Shown: one piece after another, positions 6,251-10,506 of the stretch
Layout: each line of letters starts with the position of its first letter
Numbering within the stretch: the first letter of the stretch is position 1
Origin: DAOUMF01 sp034411955
GTDB lineage: Bacteria > Chloroflexota > Dehalococcoidia > SM23-28-2 > RBG-16-64-32
Assembly: GCA_034411955.1 (NCBI GenBank)
Contig: DAOUMF010000032.1
Span: 1 to 10,506 of the forward strand
DNA: 10,506 bases
Direction: 5' to 3'
Program-made: the position numbers and the translations under genes
The notes under the pieces: generated by a model
The model's database searches: none
Told to the model about the DNA's origin: nothing
What the model saw: the letters and a program-made list of their open reading frames with translations, nothing else

Positions 6251-7123
6251 ATGACGACCGTTGCCTTCGCGCTTGTCATCACCTCGGCGATTTTCCATGC
6301 CACCTGGAACTTCCTGCTCAAGCGCAGCAACGACAAGAGTGCCTTCCTCTGGTCACTGGCCGCTGTCTCCTTCGCCGCCTTCCTCATCCCAGCGGCAGTG
6401 TCCGCCTACATCGACGGGATCGGCGCCCGCGGCCTAATGATTGGCGCCGTCAGCGCCCTCATCCACGGCGGCTACGGGCTGGCCCTTTCCCGAGGCTACC
6501 AGCTTGGCGACCTCTCCGCCGTCTATCCCATATCGAGGGGCATGGGCCCGGCACTCGTGCCCATCGCCGCCGTGCTCCTGTTGGACGAACGAGCTTCCAT
6601 CGCTGCCGGTCTTGGCATCGCGCTAGTCGTGGCCGGGATCTACACGATCAACATCCAAGCGGCCACCCTCCGCGACCTCGCTCAGCCCCTGCGGGCCCTG
6701 AACCGTCCGGCCATCCGCGTCGCTCTCATGACCGGCGCGTTCATCGCATCCTACTCGCTCTGGGACAAGACGGCTCTCGACCATCTGTCACCGCTCACCC
6801 TGAACCAGTTCGGACTGGTGGGATGGTTGCTCTTCCTCGCTCCCCTGGCCATCCGGGGCGGCGCGGCGCCCGTCCGCAGCGAGTGGAGGGAGCGAGGCCG
6901 GAGCATACTCGCCGCCGGCGTCCTCGCGTCCCTGGGCTACGTCATGGTTCTCACGGCGCTCACCACCAGCCGCATCAGCTACGTCGCCCCCGCCCGAGAG
7001 ATGGGCATTGTCCTCGGTGCCCTCCTTGGCGTCCTCTTCCTGGGCGAAGGATACGGAGCTTGGCGCATCCTGGGCTCACTTCTCATCCTGGCCGGCGTGC
7101 TCACTCTTGGTCTTGCCCCCTGA
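6251..7123 (+). CDS. DMT-superfamily transporter (two EamA domains)
   Basis: The 290-residue protein is hydrophobic throughout and consistent with ten membrane segments, the usual size for the drug/metabolite transporter superfamily. The first EamA half (about 1-132) ends with a YPISRGMGPALVPIAAVLL segment, then DERAS and a final helix. The second half (about 153-290) repeats the pattern with SYVAPAREMGIVLGALLGVL, then GEGYG and a final helix. This internal repeat, with an acidic turn before the last helix of each half, is typical of EamA proteins. It sits in the cytoplasmic membrane and probably moves small metabolites or amino acids; the substrate and direction are not readable. The ATG at 6251 begins right at the first membrane segment and has no Shine-Dalgarno. 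It is divergent from cimA; a metabolic link, such as export of an amino acid, is only a guess. Confidence 0.9.
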   Translation: MTTVAFALVITSAIFHATWNFLLKRSNDKSAFLWSLAAVSFAAFLIPAAVSAYIDGIGARGLMIGAVSALIHGGYGLALSRGYQLGDLSAVYPISRGMGPALVPIAAVLLLDERASIAAGLGIALVVAGIYTINIQAATLRDLAQPLRALNRPAIRVALMTGAFIASYSLWDKTALDHLSPLTLNQFGLVGWLLFLAPLAIRGGAAPVRSEWRERGRSILAAGVLASLGYVMVLTALTTSRISYVAPAREMGIVLGALLGVLFLGEGYGAWRILGSLLILAGVLTLGLAP

Positions 7124-7363
7124 CGGAGGCCACCCGAACACCTCCAGTGCCGAGATTGCGACCGTGAGGGGCATGTCGCGCCTCTGGACTTTCCGCCACC
7201 TCACCTCGAACAGCCGCACAGCTCACGAAATCCCTGCGGCCTCGCCTGTCCGCGGGCACTGAAGAATCGCGGCAGCGAGGATCGGCACGCCCGCGACCCT
7301 AAGAGAGCCGCACAGGGCCCTCACAATGACGTAGAATGGAGGCCATTGGAAGGGTGAGAGGAA

Positions 7364-7368
7364 AGGAG
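7364..7368 (+). promoter_or_regulatory. Ribosome binding site that sets the start of the 7375 gene
   Basis: AGGAG, within GGAAAGGAG, lies six bases before the ATG at 7375. The in-frame ATG at 7336 has no such site, so translation most likely begins at 7375. Confidence 0.75.
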
Positions 7369-7374
7369 ACGGGC

Positions 7375-7956
7375 ATGCCTCAGGTCGATAGGGACGAGTT
7401 TACCAAGGAGGGATACTTCCTGAGGCTGGACTTCACGGTCGTCCAGCGCCCGACAGAAGACGAGCTTGCCCGCATGGCGGAAGCGTCGTCCAAGATTGAC
7501 TACTCGGAGATTTCCGGCACGGAGGCCGACCGTGAAGCCGCGTACACCATAGACGCCCTGCCGCCGGTGGCCTGGGGAACGCGGACGTTCACGACCGAGG
7601 CGGCCGCCGCCCTCTGGGGCACCCTGGACGAGCGCGGCCTGGGCGGGGTGCCGCCGCTGGCGGTGCTGCCGGGCCCGTGGCGTCGTGTGCTGGGGCCATA
7701 CCAGTTGGGTATCGCCATGGAGCCCGGAAAGAGCTGGGAGATCGGCGGTAAGAGCGTGAAGGGCGCCCTCTATGCTTACCGGAAGAGCGAAGAGGCCGAA
7801 AGGGACGACATCAAGCTGCACATACTCGAGGACGAAGAAGGACTCCCCGTGTCACTCGTCCTCCTGAACCATAAGACAGGCGAGGTGATAATAGCGTTCT
7901 CGCCAGAGGACAGGAAGGCCGCGAAGAAGCTGCTGGCCAAGGCCGGGCAGTCTTAG
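7375..7956 (+). CDS. Soluble protein of unknown function, 193 residues
   Basis: I do not recognise this family. The protein (MPQVDRDEFTKEGYFLRLDF at its start) is mixed alpha/beta, charged, and without a signal peptide or membrane segment, so cytosolic. Features seen are a GYFLRLDFTVV strand, a tract with AYTIDALPPVAWGTRTFTTE, a PLAVLPGPWRRVLGPYQLGIAMEPG loop region, and a C-terminal part with repeated beta strands (IKLHILEDEEG, VSLVLLNHKTGEVIIAF) followed by a basic helix rich in lysine and alanine. No cysteine-based metal site or nucleotide-binding loop is seen. Codon use matches the neighbours, and the strong ribosome site supports a real gene. It lies 251 bases after the transporter stop, with no clear promoter, so shared transcription is possible. 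It is convergent with the amidohydrolase gene. Confidence 0.8.
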   Translation: MPQVDRDEFTKEGYFLRLDFTVVQRPTEDELARMAEASSKIDYSEISGTEADREAAYTIDALPPVAWGTRTFTTEAAAALWGTLDERGLGGVPPLAVLPGPWRRVLGPYQLGIAMEPGKSWEIGGKSVKGALYAYRKSEEAERDDIKLHILEDEEGLPVSLVLLNHKTGEVIIAFSPEDRKAAKKLLAKAGQS

Positions 7957-8067
7957 CGCCGGGCCGCTTCGCCGGGGGCGGCAGCGACCTTGGGGCCACC
8001 GGCCTGCTGTCGCAGGATGCCCGCCGACGAGGGGGTCATGCGACGCGTGATGGCATCCCTTCCTGTA

Positions 8068-8982
8068 TCAATTCGACTGCAAGCCCAGCACCTTCGCCGC
8101 ATTCCCGCCTAGGATCATCTGTTTGTCCTGCTCGGTGATCTCCGGCAGGCCCATGAGCTGCAGAGGAGGAGGATGCTCCAGCGATTTGATGGTCTCAACC
8201 CACTCCTTCTGGGACATCACCTCCGTGAACAGCGGCCAGTCACTGCCGAACAGGATCTTCCTGACATGGCCGTGGGCCGCCTTGGCCGTGGCCAGACATT
8301 GCGACAGTGCGACAGGGACTTTGCTGTAGGATAGCTGCCACGCGGAGATATCCACGTAAACGTTTGGGTTCTTGTACGCCATGCTGAGGGCCTCGTCGAC
8401 CCAGGGATGGCCTACATGGGCCATGATGATCTTGATGCCCGGGAAATCCACTGCCACCTTGTCCAGATACACGGGGCGGTTGTACTTGAGATAGGTCGGA
8501 GGCGGACCCGACCCCGTGTGGCAGAGGATGACCGCGCCTAGCTGTTCCGCCCGCTGATAGAAGGGATAGAACGCCTCGTCATCGGGATAGAATCCGGTGA
8601 GCGGCCATAGCTTCACTCCCCGGAATCCCATTCCCTCAATACATCTCTCGAGCTCGATGATAGCCGCCTTGCCCCTTCGGGGATCGATGCCCGCGAAGCC
8701 GATGATCCGGTCTGGGTGCTGTCGGATCAGGTTTCCCACGTAATCGTTGTACGCCGTGAAGGCCGTCCCCGTTCGGTAGGTGAACTCCGCGTCCAGAGCG
8801 AGCAAGACCGACTTGTCGATGCCTGCCTCATCCATGTCGGCCAGGATACGCCCTGGAGAGCCGTCGAAGATGTTCTCACGGTCCTGAAAGTCGCAGCGGG
8901 CGTTGATGCTGTGGAGCATCTCGCCCATGTCGGCTACCGCCATGCCCTTCTCCCAGATATGGCAATGGACATCGATGATCAT
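8068..8982 (-). CDS. Amidohydrolase_2 family metal-dependent hydrolase or decarboxylase
   Basis: The 304-residue TIM-barrel protein opens with MIIDVHCHIW, whose HxH at 6-8 is the first metal-binding pair. Further expected ligands are His155 (CHTG), His189 (AHVG) and Asp248 (GSDWP). GFRGVKLWP at 119-127 is a typical family segment. The set HxH, H, H, D fits the ACMSD-like branch of the superfamily, with a single metal (usually zinc), which includes hydrolases and non-oxidative decarboxylases; the substrate is unknown. Length is normal. It is cytosolic. The ATG at 8982 has GGAGG eight bases upstream. Its own promoter at 9043-9071 and the gap to the hemerythrin gene suggest independent expression. 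Confidence is high for the family and low for the reaction. Confidence 0.9.
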   Translation of the reverse strand: MIIDVHCHIWEKGMAVADMGEMLHSINARCDFQDRENIFDGSPGRILADMDEAGIDKSVLLALDAEFTYRTGTAFTAYNDYVGNLIRQHPDRIIGFAGIDPRRGKAAIIELERCIEGMGFRGVKLWPLTGFYPDDEAFYPFYQRAEQLGAVILCHTGSGPPPTYLKYNRPVYLDKVAVDFPGIKIIMAHVGHPWVDEALSMAYKNPNVYVDISAWQLSYSKVPVALSQCLATAKAAHGHVRKILFGSDWPLFTEVMSQKEWVETIKSLEHPPPLQLMGLPEITEQDKQMILGGNAAKVLGLQSN

Positions 8983-9042
8983 GGCGTCATCCTCCGTTGA
9001 TCGCGCTGGCGGAAGTCCGGGGCTTGAATGGTCGATGCGTAG

Positions 9043-9071
9043 ATGATGGCTCGCGGCGCAAAGTCTGTCAA
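9043..9071 (-). promoter_or_regulatory. Sigma70-type promoter for the amidohydrolase gene
   Basis: On the minus strand a perfect -35, TTGACA (9071-9066), is followed by 17 bases and CATCAT (9048-9043, 4 of 6 matches). Transcription near 9036 would give a leader of about 54 bases before the ATG at 8982. Confidence 0.6.
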
Positions 9072-9193
9072 ACGAAAGTGGCCGCGTGGGTGAGCCCTAG
9101 TCCCGCTCCGCCGCGCCGGACAGCTCGCGGCCAGCGCGTTGGGCGTAGAGCGACCGCTCCTGTCCGGCCCGGCCAGGTGGAACTACCTGCTGC

Positions 9194-9739
9194 CTATAGC
9201 AGTGTCACCAGCTCATCCACCAGCCGCTGCATGCGCTCAAAGGTATCGCGCCCCGTCTTTTCGTCTTCCTTCGCGAACAGCTCCGCGAGCTCATCCAGCT
9301 CTTCCTGCGGGAGGTCCCTCTCAACCATAGGAAAGAAGACCTTATCCTCGCGGTGAATGTGATGCCTGTACAGAGTGACTAGGGACGCGAGGTTCTCGAT
9401 CATGATCGTCACCTGGGCGTCCTTGCCCTTGGAATAGCCGTTCAGCGCGTTACCCATCTCGCTGATGAACTCGCGGCCGTGGTCATGCTGATGCCTCAGA
9501 GCCTCGATCTGGGCGTCAAGCTCGCTCTGGTGTCTCTCGGCCAGGCGGCCGAACATCAGATACTCTTCCTTGAAATGGTGGCGCTTGTCGATGAAGGTGC
9601 GCGCGAACTCTACCGCCTTTTCGAAGAACTCCACGGGAGGGTTGACCCCCTGCTCCATCTTGTGTGTTGCCAGACCAAAGCTGTCGAGTGCCTGCCTGAT
9701 CAGGCGGTGTTCTTCTGCAAGGATTTCGATCGGCTGCAT
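9194..9739 (-). CDS. Hemerythrin HHE cation-binding domain protein
   Basis: The 181-residue protein is a single helical HHE bundle. Candidate metal ligands fall in order: His11 (AEEHRLI), His55 and Glu59 (HFKEE), the HQHDH cluster at 83-87, then His127 and Glu131 in HHIHREDKVFFP (126-137). The spacing matches a di-iron hemerythrin-like site, with likely roles in oxygen, nitric oxide or redox sensing, or iron handling; which one cannot be told. The tail after 140 is an acidic and basic helix. It should be cytosolic. The frame stays open upstream to an ATG at 9994, but that 85-residue extension is Gly/Pro/Ser-rich and covers a palindromic repeat. The internal ATG at 9739 has GGGAGG close upstream and starts right at the domain (MQPIEILAEEHRL). 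The gene is divergent from purU. Confidence 0.88.
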   Translation of the reverse strand: MQPIEILAEEHRLIRQALDSFGLATHKMEQGVNPPVEFFEKAVEFARTFIDKRHHFKEEYLMFGRLAERHQSELDAQIEALRHQHDHGREFISEMGNALNGYSKGKDAQVTIMIENLASLVTLYRHHIHREDKVFFPMVERDLPQEELDELAELFAKEDEKTGRDTFERMQRLVDELVTLL

Positions 9740-9828
9740 GTTTCCTCCCTTCTCACCATCTTTCTGTGGACACCCCCACTTCCCCGCAATGTATTGAGGA
9801 GTCAATTTCCATCCTAACATAAGGCTAT

Positions 9829-9966
9829 TCGTCCCACTCGTCCCACCTCCGCCTGAGGCGGACAGGCTCTGAACACCGCCAGACTTCGCCCCGCCCCGAC
9901 TGTAGGGCGGGGCCGGATTCCAAGGTGAAACCTTGGGGGCGGGACCTAATGGCTCGAGGGTGGGAC
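9829..9966. repeat. Multi-hairpin palindromic element between the hemerythrin gene and purU
   Basis: The block begins with two tandem copies of TCGTCCCAC (9829-9846). GTCCCACC (9840-9847) is inverted at the far end as GGTGGGAC (9959-9966). Between them lie a 7-bp palindrome (9848-9862), a 9-bp GC stem GCCCCGCCC/GGGCGGGGC (9888-9896 with 9905-9913), and CCAAGGT/ACCTTGG (9920-9926 with 9930-9936). The high density of stems and lack of coding signal suggest a composite of dispersed palindromic repeats. It occupies much of the divergent promoter region. Confidence 0.6.
9848..9862. repeat. 15-bp palindrome TCCGCCT-N-AGGCGGA, copy 1 (intergenic)
   Basis: Perfect 7-base arms flank one central base (G). 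The same arms, with T in the centre, recur at 10433-10447 inside purU. Confidence 0.85.
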
Positions 9967-10000
9967 CAGGGAGAGCTACTCTGGTCGCCTGCAACAGGGC

Positions 10001-10009
10001 TGCTATAAT
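10001..10009 (+). promoter_or_regulatory. Extended -10 promoter of purU
   Basis: TGCTATAAT is a perfect extended -10 (TGnTATAAT). The -35 at 17 bases (CTGGTC) is poor, as is common for extended -10 promoters. Transcription near 10016 leaves only about 12 bases before the ATG at 10028, and no Shine-Dalgarno is present. Confidence 0.6.
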
Positions 10010-10027
10010 CGCATCTACCTAACAGAG

Positions 10028-10506
10028 ATGAACGAAACAGGCGTGACCGCTGTCCTCCTCCTCTCCTGCCCGGACCAGAAGGGCCTGGTGGCCTCCGTGT
10101 CCGACTTCCTGTACCGCAACGACGGCAACATCATCCACGCCGACCAGCACACCGACGCCGAGGAGGGCATCTTCCTCCAGCGCGTCGAGTGGGAGCTGGC
10201 CGGCTTCCGCATCCCCCGCGAGGAGATCGGCGAGGCGTTCCGGCCCATCGCCGAGCGGTTCGGCATGACCTGGAGGCTCCACTTCTCCGACTACCTGCCC
10301 CGCATCGCCGTCTTCGTCTCCAAGGAGGCCCACTGCATGTACGACCTCCTGGCTCGCCAGCGCATGGGGGAGTTCCGGGCGCAGATCCCGCTAGTGATCA
10401 GCAACCACCCGGACCTGCGGTCAGTCGCCGAGTCCGCCTTAGGCGGAGGGGCGGCGTACCACCACTTCCCCATCACGGCGAAGACGAAGGCCGCCCAGGA
10501 GCAGGC
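10028..10506 (+). CDS. purU: Formyltetrahydrofolate deformylase, N-terminal 159 residues; 3' end outside the window
   Basis: PurU hydrolyses 10-formyltetrahydrofolate to formate and tetrahydrofolate, balancing one-carbon units and supplying formate for purine synthesis. Residues 6 to about 85 form the N-terminal ACT domain: SCPDQKGLVASVSDFLYRND, then NIIHADQHTD and FLQRVEWE. The formyltransferase fold follows, with RIAVFVSKEAHCMYDLLAR (92-110) and IPLVISNHPDLRSVAE (120-135). These match PurU closely. The family is usually about 285 residues, so roughly half is present. The frame is open to the window edge. The ATG at 10028 is the natural family start, although only ACAGAG precedes it. Residues 136-143 (SALGGGAA) replace the short GIP-type turn usually found before the HH motif, and this piece is partly encoded by a palindrome. 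Confidence 0.93.
   Translation, partial: MNETGVTAVLLLSCPDQKGLVASVSDFLYRNDGNIIHADQHTDAEEGIFLQRVEWELAGFRIPREEIGEAFRPIAERFGMTWRLHFSDYLPRIAVFVSKEAHCMYDLLARQRMGEFRAQIPLVISNHPDLRSVAESALGGGAAYHHFPITAKTKAAQEQ
10433..10447. repeat. 15-bp palindrome TCCGCCT-N-AGGCGGA, copy 2 (inside purU)
   Basis: The arms are identical to those at 9848-9862. Read in the purU frame it encodes S-A-L-G-G, including a TTA leucine codon, which is rare in so GC-rich a coding sequence. Confidence 0.85.

Noticed and set aside
6060..6387. Three short minus-strand open frames
   Set aside because: They overlap the inverted-repeat element and the start of the transporter gene, and show no ribosome sites or motifs.
9740..9994. 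85-codon N-terminal extension of the hemerythrin gene
   Set aside because: The extension is low-complexity, crosses a palindromic repeat, and a good ribosome site precedes the internal ATG at 9739.

Overview
The window is GC-rich (by eye about 60-65%) and bacterial. Gene content points to Chloroflexota, most likely a Dehalococcoidia-type lineage: a Tat-exported, multi-domain peptidoglycan amidase with YVM-type repeats, a CimA-type citramalate synthase, scattered single-gene catabolic enzymes, and short GC-rich palindromes between genes. This placement is an inference from general family knowledge. No rRNA, tRNA, CRISPR array or transposase gene was seen.

Layout. 1-2524 (-) is one long open frame of 841 codons that leaves the window at base 1: a Tat signal, a beta-rich domain, a zinc amidase (PGRP/Amidase_2) domain, an Ig-like domain, then near-identical 128-residue repeats. 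2716-2934 (-) is a 72-residue zinc ribbon protein with its own good promoter. 3043-4386 (-) is a DadA/PuuB-like FAD oxidoreductase, and 4446-6047 (-) is (R)-citramalate synthase (cimA). These two probably form an operon with a strong hairpin in the 59-bp gap. 6048-6250 is a divergent intergenic region holding a 74-bp cloverleaf-like inverted repeat. 6251-7123 (+) is a DMT/EamA transporter and 7375-7956 (+) a soluble protein of unknown function. I see no clear signal in 7124-7374 other than the ribosome binding site. 8068-8982 (-) is an Amidohydrolase_2 metalloenzyme with a consensus-like promoter. 9194-9739 (-) is a hemerythrin HHE protein. 9740-10027 is a divergent region with a multi-hairpin element and the purU promoter. 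10028-10506 (+) is the first 159 codons of purU.

The genes do not form one pathway. The clearest functional links are cimA (pyruvate route to isoleucine) with the adjacent amino-acid/amine oxidase-like flavoprotein, and purU in one-carbon/purine balance. The most unusual signals are not whole genes. They are the recent 384-bp internal duplication in the amidase, the cloverleaf-like repeat at 6102-6175, the multi-hairpin block at 9829-9966, and a 15-bp palindrome (TCCGCCT-N-AGGCGGA) found both in that block and inside the purU reading frame, where it appears to have lengthened the protein. Three genes (cimA, the EamA gene, purU) have -10-like hexamers just upstream of the start codon and no Shine-Dalgarno sequence, which suggests leaderless or near-leaderless transcripts.
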